The translations under genes were made by a program, and so were the position numbers. A DNA stretch of 64,000 nt, taken from the NCBI RefSeq assembly GCF_016598485.1, contig NZ_JAEMUW010000001.1:62001-126000 (forward strand), written 5' to 3'. Positions 1 to 9,387 of the stretch are shown piece after piece; position 1 is the stretch's first letter; each line of letters opens with the position of its first letter. The stretch comes from Micromonospora coerulea (lineage in GTDB: Bacteria > Actinomycetota > Actinomycetes > Mycobacteriales > Micromonosporaceae). The notes under the pieces were generated by a model. It saw only the letters and a program-made list of their open reading frames with translations, searched no databases and was not told the origin of the DNA.

Positions 1-110
1 CGGGCCCCTCCGCCAGCTCGACCCCGGTCGGCGCGGCCGCCGGTCCCGCCGGAGCGCTCGTCGACGGTGGTCACCGTCCCGGTTCCAGCGACGGGTCGGA
101 GGTGCGCTGA
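1..110 (+). CDS. C-terminal tail of the gene upstream of nuoL (probably nuoK), partial
   Basis: An open frame runs in from the left edge and stops at TGA 108-110, whose last base is the first base of the nuoL ATG. The visible 35 or so residues are Gly/Ala/Ser/Pro-rich and end in ..SDGSEVR; they form no membrane segment. In actinobacterial nuo operons the gene before nuoL is nuoK, so this is most likely an extended hydrophilic NuoK tail, but nothing in the visible part is diagnostic. The overlap with nuoL indicates translational coupling. Confidence 0.5.
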   Translation, partial: GPSASSTPVGAAAGPAGALVDGGHRPGSSDGSEVR

Positions 111-2062
111 TGAGCGAGGGTCTGGGGCGGCTGGCGTGGTTCGTACCGCTGCTGCCCGGCCTGCCCCTGGCTGCCGGGCTGATCGGGTTGCTGCTGCCGC
201 CGTCGCCGCGCGGCGCGGCGACCGGCGAGGACCGGGCCCGGAAGGTGGCGATCGTCCTCGGCGTGGCCGGGGCGGCCGGGGCGCTGCTGGTGGCGCTCGC
301 CCTGCTCAGCCGGGTTGATCACCTGGTCGAGGGCTCGACCAGCTGGGTCGACCTGGGCGGTCTGCAGGTCACCCTCGGCTACCGGCTGGACGGGGTCGCC
401 GTGCTGGTCGCCACGGCGGTGGCCACGGTGGCCCTGGCCGTGCAGGTCTATTCGATCGGCTATCTGCGGCGCGGGCCGCACGACGACGTCGAGGTGGACC
501 ACCGCTATCCGCCGTACGCGGCGCAGATCAGCCTCTTCACCGCCGCGATGCTGGTGGTGGTGATCGCCGGCGATCTGATCATGCTGCTGGTCGGCTGGGA
601 GGTGATGGGCATCTGCTCCTACCTGCTCATCGCGCACGACCGCCGGCTGCCCGAGGCGCCCGCCGCCGCGGTGAAGGCGTTCCTGGTCACCCGGGTGGGT
701 GACGTCGGCTTCCTGCTCGGCATCGCGTTGCTCGGCGTCTCCGCCGGCAGCTTCAAGATCGCCGACGTGCTGGCCCACGACCACTCCACCGGTACGCTCA
801 CCGCCGCCTGCCTGCTGCTGCTCGCCGGGGTGGCCGGCAAGAGCGCCCAGTTCCCGCTGCACACCTGGCTGCCCGACGCGATGGCCGGCCCCACTCCGAT
901 CTCCGCGCTGATCCACGCCGCCACCATGGTCGCCGCCGGCGTGTACGCGGTGGCCCGGCTCTTCCCGCTCTTCGAACGCGCCCCGGTCGCGCTCGCGGTG
1001 CTCGGGGTGATGGCGGCGATCACCCTGCTGCTCGGCGCCCTCGCGGCCACCGCGCAGGACGACATCAAGCGGGTGCTGGCCTGGTCGACGGTCTCCCAGA
1101 TCGGCTACATGACCGGCGCGCTCGCCGTCGGCGCCCCCACGGCCGCGCTGTTCCACCTGCTCAGCCACGCCGCGTTCAAGGCGCTGCTCTTCCTCGCCGC
1201 CGGCGCGGTGATCCACGCCGTGGGCACCACGCTGATGTCCCGGATGGGCGGGCTGCGCGCCACCATGCCGGTGACCTTCTGGTGCACGCTGGTCGGGCTC
1301 GGCGCGCTCGCCGGGCTGCCCCCGCTGTCCGGCTTCTGGAGCAAGGACGGCGTGCTCGCCGCCGCCGAGGCCGCCGCGCTGGACGGCGCCGGCCCGGCCC
1401 CGCAGTGGGTCGGCTGGCTGGTCTGGCTGGCCGGGCTGCTCGGCGTCGCCGTCACCGCCTGGTACGCCACCCGCCTGCTGCTGCGCACCTTCTTCGGCAC
1501 CACCCGGATCCCGTTGGCCCACCCGCACGACCCACCCGGGTCGATGCGCTGGCCGGTGCTGCTGCTCGCCGTGCCGGCCGCGCTGCTCGGGCTGGCCGCC
1601 TTCTGGCCGCCGTTCGCCGACCGGATCTCCGCGCCGATCACCGCGGCCGAGGGGAACGACTTCGATGTCTCCCTGGTCCACCTCGGTCCGGCGCTGCTGC
1701 TGCCGCTCGTCCTGCTGCTCGTCGGCGCGGGCGTCGCCGGGGCCGGCTGGCGCCGGGACCCGGTCGCCGACCCGGCCCGCTTCCTGGGTCCGCTGCGGCC
1801 GGTCTTCGCCCGGGCGTTCCGGCTCGACGACGTCCAGCACACCCTCGTCGTACGCCCGACGACGGCGCTCGCCCGGGCCGCGCGTACCGGGGACGAGCTG
1901 GGGGTGGACGGCCTGGTGGAGGGCACTGGTCGCGCTGCGGTGGGGCTGGGCGGCGGGCTGGCCGCGCTGCACCGGGCGGCCCTGCCCCGGGCCGCGGCCG
2001 GCGTGCTCGCCGGGGCGCTGCTCATCGGCCTGGCCGTGGCCCTGATCGGAGGGGCGTCGTGA
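110..2062 (+). CDS. nuoL: NADH-quinone oxidoreductase subunit L
   Basis: 650-aa antiporter-like membrane subunit of respiratory complex I, which couples NADH:quinone electron transfer to proton pumping. It is strongly hydrophobic throughout. The WEVMGICSYLLI segment carries the conserved membrane Glu (E164), and GKSAQFPLHTWLPDAM (about residues 243-258) carries the proton-channel Lys, both hallmarks of the NuoL/MrpA family. Length fits the family. The ATG start shares one base with the upstream stop and the TGA overlaps the nuoM GTG, so the genes are translationally coupled. Confidence 0.96.
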   Translation: MSEGLGRLAWFVPLLPGLPLAAGLIGLLLPPSPRGAATGEDRARKVAIVLGVAGAAGALLVALALLSRVDHLVEGSTSWVDLGGLQVTLGYRLDGVAVLVATAVATVALAVQVYSIGYLRRGPHDDVEVDHRYPPYAAQISLFTAAMLVVVIAGDLIMLLVGWEVMGICSYLLIAHDRRLPEAPAAAVKAFLVTRVGDVGFLLGIALLGVSAGSFKIADVLAHDHSTGTLTAACLLLLAGVAGKSAQFPLHTWLPDAMAGPTPISALIHAATMVAAGVYAVARLFPLFERAPVALAVLGVMAAITLLLGALAATAQDDIKRVLAWSTVSQIGYMTGALAVGAPTAALFHLLSHAAFKALLFLAAGAVIHAVGTTLMSRMGGLRATMPVTFWCTLVGLGALAGLPPLSGFWSKDGVLAAAEAAALDGAGPAPQWVGWLVWLAGLLGVAVTAWYATRLLLRTFFGTTRIPLAHPHDPPGSMRWPVLLLAVPAALLGLAAFWPPFADRISAPITAAEGNDFDVSLVHLGPALLLPLVLLLVGAGVAGAGWRRDPVADPARFLGPLRPVFARAFRLDDVQHTLVVRPTTALARAARTGDELGVDGLVEGTGRAAVGLGGGLAALHRAALPRAAAGVLAGALLIGLAVALIGGAS

Positions 2063-3561
2063 GGTTCGGACAGTTCCTGCTGGTCGCCGTGCTCGCCGTG
2101 CCGGCGCTCGGCGCGGTCGCGGTGGCGGCCATCCGGCCCGACCGGGTGGCCCGGGTGGTCGGCACGGTCGCCGCCGCGCTGACCCTGCTCGGCACTCTGC
2201 CGCTGGCCGGCGGCGACCACGGCTGGTTCGGCTACGGGCCCCGCCCCGCCGTGCAGCCCTGGCACCAGCTCGACCTGCCCTGGGTGCCCGGTCTGGACCT
2301 GCGCTTCCACCTCGGCGTGGACGGGATCTCCTGGCCGCTGGTGGTGCTCACCGCCCTGCTGACCCTGCTCTGCTGCGGGTACACGCTGTGGCGGGTCCCC
2401 GACGGCGGTAGCGGGCGGGCCCTGGTCGCGCTGCTGCTGGTGGTCGAGGTCGGCATCCTCGGCACCTTCCTCGCCCTCGACCTGGTGCTGTTCTTCCTCT
2501 TCTTCGAGGTCGTCCTGCTCCCGATGTACGTGATCATCGCCGGCTGGGGCGGCGACGACCGGCGGCGGGCCGCCCGCAAGTTCGCCCTCTACACGCTCTT
2601 CGGCTCGGTGCTGCTGCTGGTGGGCGTCTACGTGGTGGTCGCCGCGGCCGGCACCGCCGACCTGGTCACCCTGACCGGCGGGGCCGGGCTGTCTCGGGGC
2701 ACCCAGCTCGCCGCGTTCACCCTGCTCGCGCTGGCCTTCGCGGTGAAGAGCCCACTGTGGCCGCTGCACTCCTGGCTGCCCGACGCGCACACCCAGGCCC
2801 CCACCGTCGGCAGCGTCATCCTCGCCGGCGTGCTGCTCAAGATGGGCACGTACGGCCTGATCCGGGTGGCGGTCGGGGTGGCGCCCGAGGGCGCCCGCTG
2901 GGCCGCCCCGGTGCTGGGGGTGCTCGCGGTCACCGCGATCCTGATCGGCTCGCTGGTCTGCCTGGCGCAGGACGAGCTGAAGCGGCTGATCGCGTACTCC
3001 AGCGTCGGGCACATGGGCTTCGTGCTGCTCGGGGTGGCCACGCTGACCGCCACCGGCATCCAGGCGGCGCTGATCGGCAACATCGCGCACGGCGTGATCA
3101 CCGGCCTGCTCTTCTTCCTGGCCGGCGCGGTCAAGGACCGGACGCACACCGGCACGCTCGCCGAGCTGTCCGGGCTGCGGGAGACCGCACCCCGGCTCGC
3201 CGGGCTGCTCGGCTTCGCGGCGGTCGCCTCGCTGGGGCTGCCCGGGCTGGCCGGCTTCTGGGGTGAGGCGTTCGCCGTGGTGGCCGCCGTCCGGCGGGGC
3301 GGCGGGCTCTGGACCACCCTGGCCGTGCTGGCCGCGATCGGCGGGGCGCTGACCGCCGCGTACTTCCTGCGGTTGCTGCGGCAGGTCACCCACGGGCGGC
3401 CCAGCTCGGCGGTCGGGCGGCTGGCACCCGGGTTGGCCGGGGCCGAACTGACCGCCTGGGCCCCGCTGGTGCTGCTGGCGCTGGCCGTCGGCCTGGCCCC
3501 CGCGCTGGTGCTCGGCTACGCCTCCGGTCCGGTGGACGCCCTGGTGGGGGTGCTCCGGTGA
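2059..3561 (+). CDS. nuoM: NADH-quinone oxidoreductase subunit M
   Basis: 500-aa antiporter-like subunit of complex I. GTG 2059 overlaps the nuoL stop in a GTGA, and translation from it begins with a typical hydrophobic NuoM N-terminus; the open frame extends further upstream but inside nuoL. Diagnostic segments are LFFLFFEVVLLPMYVIIAGW (conserved Glu in the membrane), HSWLPDAHTQAPTVGSVILA and LLKMGTYGLIRV. The preceding residues AVKSPLWPL contain the channel Lys. Full length for the family. Confidence 0.96.
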   Translation: MRFGQFLLVAVLAVPALGAVAVAAIRPDRVARVVGTVAAALTLLGTLPLAGGDHGWFGYGPRPAVQPWHQLDLPWVPGLDLRFHLGVDGISWPLVVLTALLTLLCCGYTLWRVPDGGSGRALVALLLVVEVGILGTFLALDLVLFFLFFEVVLLPMYVIIAGWGGDDRRRAARKFALYTLFGSVLLLVGVYVVVAAAGTADLVTLTGGAGLSRGTQLAAFTLLALAFAVKSPLWPLHSWLPDAHTQAPTVGSVILAGVLLKMGTYGLIRVAVGVAPEGARWAAPVLGVLAVTAILIGSLVCLAQDELKRLIAYSSVGHMGFVLLGVATLTATGIQAALIGNIAHGVITGLLFFLAGAVKDRTHTGTLAELSGLRETAPRLAGLLGFAAVASLGLPGLAGFWGEAFAVVAAVRRGGGLWTTLAVLAAIGGALTAAYFLRLLRQVTHGRPSSAVGRLAPGLAGAELTAWAPLVLLALAVGLAPALVLGYASGPVDALVGVLR

Positions 3562-3604
3562 GTGCTCGGACGAAGGACCGCCAACCCCGTGGCGAGGTGA
3601 CGGC

Positions 3605-5146
3605 ATGAGCCTGGTGCAGAGCGTGAACAACGTGGCGCTGCTGCCGGCGTACCTGGCCGCCGGCACGGCCGTACTCGTTCTCCTGGCCGACCTGCTGGTG
3701 GCCCGCGCCGGCGCGACGGTGGCCGTGGCCGCCGCGGGCGCCGTCGCCACCGCCGTCGGCGCGGCGGTGGTCGGGGCGGGCGGCGAGCGGCGCACCTTCT
3801 GCGTCGGCGCGGACTGCTCCTGGGTGTACGGCGGCCGGGCGGCCCTGGTCGCGGCGGTCTTCGCGCTGCTCACCCTCGGCGTGCTGGCGCTCTCCGGCCC
3901 GCTGCTGCGGGCGGGTCGGGCGCCGGTGGGGGAGTACGCCTTCCTGCTCGCCTGTTCGCTGACCGGCGGCGTGGTGCTCGGTGCGGCCGGTGACCTGATC
4001 ACCCTGATCGTGGCGCTGGAGACGCTGACCCTGCCGCTCTACGTCCTGGTCGGGCTGCGCCGGGGCAGCCTGGCCAGCGCCGAGGCGGCGGTGACCTTCT
4101 TCGTGGTCAGCGTCGTGGCGACCACGCTCACGCTGCTCGGCGCGGCGCTGCTCTACACGGTGACCGGCGGACTGCACCTGGACCGGCTCGGCACCACCCT
4201 CACCGGGCGGCCGGAGCTGCTGGACCTGCCGCTCACCACGGTCGCGGTGGCGCTGGTGGTGCTGGGGCTGGCGTTCAAGGTGGCGGCGGTGCCGTTCCAC
4301 GCCTGGGCCCCGGCCACGTACGACGGCGCGCCGCTGCCGGTGGCCGCGTACCTGTCGACCGCGTCGAAGCTGGGCGGGGTGGTGGCCCTGCTCGCCGTGG
4401 TCCAGCGGGCGCTGCCGGCGACCGTCACCGGTCCGGTGCTGGCCCTGCTCGCCGTGCTCACCATGACCGTCGGGAACCTGGTGGCGCTGCGTCAGCGGCG
4501 GGCCGTCCGGCTGCTCGCCTGGTCCTCGGTGGCCCAGGCCGGCTACATCCTCGCCCCGCTGGGCGCGCTCGCGCTGGCCGGCGGGCGCACCGCCGACGCC
4601 CGCGCCGGGGCGTACGCGGCGGCCGTCGCGTACGCGGTCTTCTTCGTGGTCCTGGAACTGGCCGCCTTCGCGGCGGTGGTGGCGCTGCGCCCAGCGGACG
4701 CCGACGGCGGCACCCTGGACGACCTGCGCGGCGGGGCCCGCCGGCACCCGTGGGTCGGCGCCGCGTTCGCCCTCGCGCTGATCGGGCTGGCCGGGCTGCC
4801 GCCCGGGCTGGCCGGCCTCTTCGCCAAGGTGACCGTGGTCCGGTCGCTGCTGGACGGCGGCGCCGGCTGGCTCGCCCTGGTGGTGGCGCTGAACGCGGTG
4901 CTCGGCCTCGCCTACTACCTGCGCCTGGCCGCCACCCTGTACGCGGCCCCGGCACCGGACGCGGCCCCGGCCCGGGAGCGCTCCGGCACCCCGGTCGCCG
5001 CCGCGGGCGCGCCCGGCGGTGCGGTTTCGGCCGTCGTGGTCGGTTCCCGCCCGGCCTGGCTGGTATCGGTGGTCCTGGCCGCGGCAACCGCCGTGGCCGT
5101 GGTCATCGGCTTCGCGCCCCAGCTCGTGCTGGACCTCGCCCGCTGA
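3605..5146 (+). CDS. nuoN: NADH-quinone oxidoreductase subunit N
   Basis: 513-aa third antiporter-like subunit of complex I, probably the last gene of the nuo operon. ATG 3605 follows a GAGGTGA ribosome site after a 43-bp gap. Family segments seen are [17 protein letters not shown] (membrane Glu) and [20 protein letters not shown] (channel Lys and HAW motif). The 60-residue stretch before the last helix is Ala/Pro-rich, an actinobacterial style of loop. A small GC hairpin follows the stop. Confidence 0.96.
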   Translation: MSLVQSVNNVALLPAYLAAGTAVLVLLADLLVARAGATVAVAAAGAVATAVGAAVVGAGGERRTFCVGADCSWVYGGRAALVAAVFALLTLGVLALSGPLLRAGRAPVGEYAFLLACSLTGGVVLGAAGDLITLIVALETLTLPLYVLVGLRRGSLASAEAAVTFFVVSVVATTLTLLGAALLYTVTGGLHLDRLGTTLTGRPELLDLPLTTVAVALVVLGLAFKVAAVPFHAWAPATYDGAPLPVAAYLSTASKLGGVVALLAVVQRALPATVTGPVLALLAVLTMTVGNLVALRQRRAVRLLAWSSVAQAGYILAPLGALALAGGRTADARAGAYAAAVAYAVFFVVLELAAFAAVVALRPADADGGTLDDLRGGARRHPWVGAAFALALIGLAGLPPGLAGLFAKVTVVRSLLDGGAGWLALVVALNAVLGLAYYLRLAATLYAAPAPDAAPARERSGTPVAAAGAPGGAVSAVVVGSRPAWLVSVVLAAATAVAVVIGFAPQLVLDLAR

Positions 5147-5150
5147 CCGG

Positions 5151-5167
5151 GCCCGCGCACAGCGGGC
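5151..5167 (+). terminator. GC hairpin after nuoN
   Basis: GCCCGC, loop GCACA, GCGGGC immediately after the nuoN stop. The stem is only 6 bp and there is no U tract, so it is a weak candidate for the end of the nuo operon. Confidence 0.4.
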
Positions 5168-5277
5168 GCACAGAAATCCCCAGCCAACTTTCAGTCATGA
5201 GCAGGATGGTTGACGGGTACCGGGTTGTTGAACCGGTCAGCGGCCCCCGCGCGGGTCCGCGCACCGAAGGAGCGATC

Positions 5278-6156
5278 GTGCATCACAACCGTCTGAAGAC
5301 CGCAGCGCTGCTCGGCCTGTTGACCTCGCTGATCCTCGCGGTCGGCTACTGGTTCGGCGGGAGCGGTGGCCTGGTCATCGCCGTCGTCGCCTCGTTGCTG
5401 ATGAACGGCGTCACCTACTTCTACTCCGACAAGCTCGCGCTGCGCTCGATGCGCGCGCAACCGGTCAGCGAGGCGGAGTTCCCCGAGCTGTACCGGATGG
5501 TCCGTGAGCTGGCCACCGAGGCGCGGCAGCCGATGCCCCGCCTGTACGTCAGCCCGACCTCGCAGCCGAACGCGTTCGCCACCGGCCGCAACCCGCAGCA
5601 CGCGGCTGTCTGCGTCACCCAGGGCATCACCGAGATCCTCGACTACCGCGAGCTGCGCGGGGTGATCGGGCACGAGCTGTCGCACGTCTACAACCGGGAC
5701 ATCCTGATCTCCAGCGTGGCGGCCGGGCTGGCCGGGATCATCACCTTTCTGGCGAACATCGCCTTTTTCATCCCGCTCGGCTCCTCCGACGACGAGGACG
5801 CCCCGAACCCGGCGGTGCTGCTGCTCACCCTGATCCTCGGCCCGATCGCGGCCACCGTCATCCAGCTGGCGATCAGCCGGAGCCGGGAGTTCCAGGCGGA
5901 CCAGTCGGGCGCCGAGCTGAGCCGGGACCCGCTGGCCCTGGCCAGCGCACTGCGGAAGATCCACGCGGGCACCCAGGCGCGTCCGCTGCCCGCGCAGGGT
6001 CAGCTGACCAGCACCGCCCACCTGATGATCGACAACCCGTTCAAGCGGGGTGGCGGCATCGCCGCCCTGTTCTCCACCCACCCTCGGATGGAGGAGCGGG
6101 TCGCCCGGCTGGAGCAGCTCGCCCGCAACGCCGGCCCGGTGCAGTTCCAGCGCTGA
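5278..6156 (+). CDS. htpX: HtpX-family membrane zinc metalloprotease
   Basis: 292-aa M48B protease that degrades damaged membrane proteins. GTG 5278 is chosen because AAGGAG lies at 5267-5272 and the protein then starts with the typical [13 protein letters not shown]; the longer open frame overlaps nuoN. Two N-terminal membrane helices (about residues 8-45) are followed by the zinc site HELSH (H132, E133, H136) and the third ligand Glu in SREFQAD (E204), with two more helices between them. It ends just after the conserved [11 protein letters not shown] strong hairpin follows the gene. Confidence 0.95.
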   Translation: MHHNRLKTAALLGLLTSLILAVGYWFGGSGGLVIAVVASLLMNGVTYFYSDKLALRSMRAQPVSEAEFPELYRMVRELATEARQPMPRLYVSPTSQPNAFATGRNPQHAAVCVTQGITEILDYRELRGVIGHELSHVYNRDILISSVAAGLAGIITFLANIAFFIPLGSSDDEDAPNPAVLLLTLILGPIAATVIQLAISRSREFQADQSGAELSRDPLALASALRKIHAGTQARPLPAQGQLTSTAHLMIDNPFKRGGGIAALFSTHPRMEERVARLEQLARNAGPVQFQR

Positions 6157-6169
6157 CCCACGCCGACAC

Positions 6170-6203
6170 CTCCGCCCGCGTCCGGTTCCGGACGCGGGCG
6201 GAG
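6170..6203 (+). terminator. Strong hairpin terminator after htpX
   Basis: Perfect 16-bp inverted repeat CTCCGCCCGCGTCCGG / CCGGACGCGGGCGGAG with a TT loop, followed by TTGTGTG. It lies 13 bp after the htpX stop. Confidence 0.85.
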
Positions 6204-6249
6204 TTGTGTGCGGGGAACTAAACCTTTTCCCTCCCGCCGCGCGCGGCGT

Positions 6250-6255
6250 TAGGGT
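6250..6255 (+). promoter_or_regulatory. Candidate -10 element for the MFS gene
   Basis: A TAGGGT hexamer lies 39 bp before the MFS start codon and downstream of the htpX terminator, leaving room for a short leader that includes the GGAGG site at 6284-6288. No convincing -35 is seen. Confidence 0.35.
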
Positions 6256-6294
6256 CGAAACGTCTCTCACCCGTTACACCCTCGGAGGTCGACC

Positions 6295-7554
6295 GTGGCC
6301 GCACTGCGCCAGTACCTGGGCGTCTGGCGGATCCCCGGCGCGCCGATGCTGCTGATCCTCGGCGTCATCGGCCGGCTCGGGATCGGCATGACCCCGCTGG
6401 CGCTGCTGCTCGTCGTCGAGCAGGTGACCGGCCGGTACTCCCTCGCCGCGGTGGCCGGGGGCATCTACGCGCTCGCCGGCGCCGCACTGAGCCCCGTCGC
6501 CGGGCGGGTCGCCGACCGGGTCGGCCCCACGCCCGTGCTGCTGGCCACCGCCGTCGCCCACCCCCTGGCGCTGTTCGGGCTGCTCGGGGCCAGCCGGTCC
6601 GCGGCCGGCAACCTCCCGCTGATCTACCTGGCCGCCGGGGTGGCCGGGGCGACCTACCCGCCGCTGACCGCCGCCATCCGTGGCGCCTGGAACGACCTCA
6701 CCGGCCCAACCTCCGGCCGGTACCACCTGCGCAACACCGCGCTCGCCGCCGAGACCTCGCTGTTCGAGATCGTCTTCGTCCTCGGTCCGCTCCTGGTGGC
6801 CGCGTTCGTGCTGGTCGCCGACGCCGCCGCCGCGCTGGTCGGCGCCGCCGTGGTCACCCTGGTCGGCACCGGCGCGGTGGCGCTCGGCCGGGTGATGCGC
6901 GGCTGGCGGCCGCACCCGCGCGAGCACCACGCCAAGGGTCTCGGCCCGCTGCGGGTAGGTGGCTTTCCCGCGCTGCTGGTCTGCGTCGCCAGCCTCGGCA
7001 TCGCCTTCGGCGCGGCCGGAGTGATCGTGCCGGCCTTCGCCGGCAACGCCACCGCCGACGACCCGGAGAGTCTCGCCGGCCTGCTGCTGGCGGTCTGGGG
7101 CATCGGCAGCGCAGCGGGTGGCTTCTGGTTCGGCGTACGCCGGCCGGCGGCCAACATGACCCGCCAGTTCGCCGCCCTGCTCGGCGCGGTGGCCGCCAGC
7201 TTCGCGGTCTTCGCGGTGATGCCGGGCCCGGCGGCGCTGGGCGTCGCGCTGGTGCTCGGCGGCGCGACCATCGCACCCGCGCTGACCCTGGAGAACACCC
7301 TGGTCGGCCGGATCGCCCCGGCCGGCATGCTGAACGAGGCGTACACCTGGGTGGTCACCATGTCGGTGGCGGCGAGCGCCGTCGGCGGCGCGGTGGCCGG
7401 TCTGATCGTCGACCACGCCGGCGGCGTGCCGTGGGCGTTCCTCTTCGCCGGGGCGGCGGTCGCCGTCGGGGCCGCGGTCGCCGCGCTCCCCGCCGGCCCC
7501 ATCGCCCGGGCCGAGGCCACCGCGGTACGCGCCGAACAGCCCGTCGCCGCCTGA
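6295..7554 (+). CDS. MFS transporter
   Basis: 419-aa integral membrane protein with about 12 hydrophobic segments in two six-helix halves. The [14 protein letters not shown] stretch (about residues 67-80) is the cytoplasmic loop 2-3 motif of the major facilitator superfamily. GTG 6295 sits 6 bases after GGAGG. It stands alone between the htpX terminator and a gene-debris region, so the substrate cannot be inferred from context; a drug or metabolite exporter is the usual role for this type. Confidence 0.85.
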   Translation: MAALRQYLGVWRIPGAPMLLILGVIGRLGIGMTPLALLLVVEQVTGRYSLAAVAGGIYALAGAALSPVAGRVADRVGPTPVLLATAVAHPLALFGLLGASRSAAGNLPLIYLAAGVAGATYPPLTAAIRGAWNDLTGPTSGRYHLRNTALAAETSLFEIVFVLGPLLVAAFVLVADAAAALVGAAVVTLVGTGAVALGRVMRGWRPHPREHHAKGLGPLRVGGFPALLVCVASLGIAFGAAGVIVPAFAGNATADDPESLAGLLLAVWGIGSAAGGFWFGVRRPAANMTRQFAALLGAVAASFAVFAVMPGPAALGVALVLGGATIAPALTLENTLVGRIAPAGMLNEAYTWVVTMSVAASAVGGAVAGLIVDHAGGVPWAFLFAGAAVAVGAAVAALPAGPIARAEATAVRAEQPVAA

Positions 7555-7896
7555 CCGGCGACCAGCCCGCCCCACTTCCCGCTGGTCTACTTCACCGGCC
7601 TCCACCTCGTCGCCGGGGCGTACGCGCTGGTCTACCGGATGCTGCGGCACGACGGCCTGTGGCTGTACGCGCTGCTCGGCACCTTCTTCTACATCCTGTT
7701 CTCGCCGCAACTGCTCTGGGCGGTCGTGCGGATCAGGGACGGCAGCTGGGGCACCCGCGGCGCGGCGCCGCCGCCCCCGACCGGCACCGGTTGTCCCCCC
7801 ACGCCGCCGGCCGGCGCCGGAGCCGGCGCGGTCGGTCTGCGCGGGGACAACTGCGAGTTCGAGTTCGACCAGGTCGGCGTCGTCGCGACCGAGTGA
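7555..7896 (+). pseudogene. C-terminal remnant of a membrane glycosyltransferase (GT2-like)
   Basis: The frame directly after the MFS stop (same phase) reads without a usable upstream start into LVYFTGLHLVAGAYALVYRM, a hydrophobic stretch, then LLWAVVRIRDGSWGTRG and a Pro/Gly-rich tail ending at TGA 7894-7896. Membrane helices followed by a ..WGTRG signature resemble the C-terminal end of processive GT2 polysaccharide synthases of the hyaluronan/chitin synthase type, from family knowledge. The catalytic domain is absent, so this looks like the stump left by a deletion whose breakpoint lies at the MFS stop codon. An ATG at 7639 could still express an 85-aa membrane peptide. Confidence 0.45.
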
Positions 7897-7939
7897 TCCT
7901 GGAGGGTCTCAACCACCCTCGACGGGGTACCTCTGCGCG

Positions 7940-8035
7940 ATGTTCCTCTTCTTCTCGAACCGGATCGGCTGTCTGGGCTCGATCCTGATCAGCGCCATCC
8001 TGACCGTCATCCTGCTGTTGATCTTCTCCCGCTGA
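7940..8035 (+). CDS. 31-aa single-helix membrane peptide
   Basis: A short ORF starts at ATG 7940 and encodes MFLFFSNRIGCLGSILIS plus a Leu/Ile/Val-rich second half ending ..LIFSR. A short charged NR and one Cys precede one uninterrupted membrane helix of about 20 residues. Codon third positions are mostly G/C and the hydrophobicity is too regular for chance. No strong ribosome site is seen; GTACCTC lies just upstream, near where a -10 would sit for a leaderless message. Function unknown. Confidence 0.5.
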   Translation: MFLFFSNRIGCLGSILISAILTVILLLIFSR

Positions 8036-8088
8036 CCCGGCGCGCTCGGCACTGGCCAGATTCGTTCGCATGCGCACCATCACCAGCC

Positions 8089-8250
8089 AACGCCTGCGAG
8101 GAGATCGGCCTGTCGCGGGTTCTGGCCGCCAGGCGTCACGGCGAACTGCTGCGGCAGTGGCGTCAGCACCGCGGCGGCCTGGAACGCGGCAAGCTTCCGT
8201 CGAAGCGAACACAATTCGGAAGGCTCATCGGTTCCCGTGCGGAGCGCTAA
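8089..8250 (+). pseudogene. Possible remnant of an Arg-rich helical protein
   Basis: One frame ending at TAA 8248-8250 reads about 54 residues of plausible amphipathic sequence (ACEEIGLSRVLAARRHGELL and onward to ..GRLIGSRAER) but has no ATG, GTG or TTG start in phase downstream of the preceding gene. It could be the tail of a decayed gene or chance. No family recognised. Confidence 0.2.
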
Positions 8251-8307
8251 CGTACTCACCCGCCCGCAAACGCGGACGGCCTTCGCGGTACCAGATTGGT
8301 GCGCACC

Positions 8308-8580
8308 TTGAACGGAACGAGCATTCCGATCGCCGATGCGCGATCTGGGCGGGCTCGCCACAAGCTCTGGTTCTTCGTCGCATTTGCGGTGCTTGGCGTG
8401 ATCGCAATTCTTGCGTCAGACGGTGCGGGCGCAAAGCCTCCGGGCGACGAGCTCAAAACGGGCGGAGGAGCGTACGGCTGGTCCACCTCGAAAGACGTCG
8501 GTTCGAAAAATTCACCGATGGGCTCAACCCTCGCGATGGGCCAGGCCGTCGCCAGGCCGTCGGACGTCAGACGGGCATGA
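8308..8580 (+). CDS. Hypothetical small membrane protein, possibly decaying
   Basis: A frame open from 8296 holds a possible TTG start at 8308. It encodes a short basic N-terminus, one membrane helix (KLWFFVAFAVLGVIAILAS) and a polar tail of about 50 residues. Inside the 3' end the 11-bp unit GCCAGGCCGTC is directly duplicated (8540-8550 and 8551-8561), which shifts the frame; without the copy the frame would run on past 8580. GC content is lower than in neighbouring genes. No ribosome site or family was recognised. Confidence 0.3.
   Translation: MNGTSIPIADARSGRARHKLWFFVAFAVLGVIAILASDGAGAKPPGDELKTGGGAYGWSTSKDVGSKNSPMGSTLAMGQAVARPSDVRRA
8540..8561. repeat. 11-bp tandem duplication
   Basis: GCCAGGCCGTC occurs twice head to tail. 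As 11 is not a multiple of three, the duplication is frameshifting if the region is or was coding. Confidence 0.8.
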
Positions 8581-8660
8581 CGAACGACGGCCAGCGGCGA
8601 CCACGTTTGCGCACTTCACCGCGCGTGGCTAGCTCTCCGGCCAGCGCCACGGCTTCTGGC

Positions 8661-9155
8661 TCAGCGGTAGTTGGTGAACTGCAGAGCGACCCCGAAGTCC
8701 TCGCCCTTCAGCAGCGCGATAACGGCCTGGAGGTCGTCCTTCTTCTTACCGGTAACCCGGAGCTGGTCACCCTGGATCTGCGCCTGCACGCCCTTCGGGC
8801 CCTCGTCGCGGATCTTCTTGCTGATCGACTTCGCCTTGTCGGTCTCGATGCCCTGGATGACCTTGGCGTCGATCTTGAAGACCTTGCCCGACGCGCGGGG
8901 GTCACCGGCGTCCAGCGACTTCAGCGAGATGTTCCGCTTGACCAGCTTCTCCTTGAACACGTCCAGAGCGGCCCGGACCCGCTCCTCGGTCTCCGCCTGG
9001 AGGCTGATCGCCTCCTCGCCCGACCAGGAGATCTCGGCCCCGGTGCCGCGGAAGTCGAACCGCTGCGCGAGCTCCTTCTCCGCCTGACGGAGGGCGTTGT
9101 CGACCTCCTGGCGGTCGACCTTGCTCACAATGTCGAACGACGGGTTCGCTGCCAT
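8661..9155 (-). CDS. YajQ-family nucleotide-binding protein
   Basis: 164-aa cytoplasmic protein of the YajQ family (two ferredoxin-like folds). YajQ members bind nucleotides, and some bind cyclic di-GMP. Family sequences visible are [19 protein letters not shown] at the start, [12 protein letters not shown], the [17 protein letters not shown] stretch and the terminal LQFTNYR. Two ATGs are close together; the second (9155) lies 7 bases after AGGAG, while the first (9161) is only 1 base away, so 9155 is preferred. It stands alone on the minus strand, divergent from tRNA-Tyr. Confidence 0.93.
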   Translation of the reverse strand: MAANPSFDIVSKVDRQEVDNALRQAEKELAQRFDFRGTGAEISWSGEEAISLQAETEERVRAALDVFKEKLVKRNISLKSLDAGDPRASGKVFKIDAKVIQGIETDKAKSISKKIRDEGPKGVQAQIQGDQLRVTGKKKDDLQAVIALLKGEDFGVALQFTNYR

Positions 9156-9235
9156 ACTCATGCTCCTGCTGTCCGGCGGTTTGTGGTCCTGTGTCCCCCG
9201 CTGACCAGCGGTACGACCCCCTGACGGTACCCGCT

Positions 9236-9266
9236 TGCACCCGTCCCGGGGGGAGCCGCTATCCTT
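9236..9266 (+). promoter_or_regulatory. Promoter of tRNA-Tyr
   Basis: TTGCAC (9236-9241) and TATCCT (9261-9266) with a 19-bp spacer; predicted start near 9273, about 30 bases before the tRNA. Confidence 0.55.
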
Positions 9267-9303
9267 GCTTGCGCCGCCGCGTTGCGACGCGGTGGGGTGC
9301 CCT

Positions 9304-9387
9304 GGCGGGTTGCCCGAGCGGCCAATGGGAGCGGACTGTAAATCCGTCGCGAAAGCTTCAGAGGTTCGAATCCTCTACCCGCCACCA
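9304..9387 (+). tRNA. tRNA-Tyr (GTA)
   Basis: The 5' GGCGGGT pairs with ACCCGCC at 9377-9383, the discriminator is A, and CCA is encoded (9385-9387). The anticodon loop CTGTAAA gives anticodon GTA (9338-9340). A long variable arm precedes the T-arm GAGGTTCGAATCCTC, as expected for a type II tRNA. Confidence 0.95.

Noticed and set aside
7909..7921. 13-bp sequence TCAACCACCCTCG shared with 37225-37237
   Set aside because: Short GC-rich match with different contexts; chance is the simplest explanation.
8070..9224. A 384-codon plus-strand frame running through yajQ
   Set aside because: Its second half is the antisense of yajQ; the first half has no domain.
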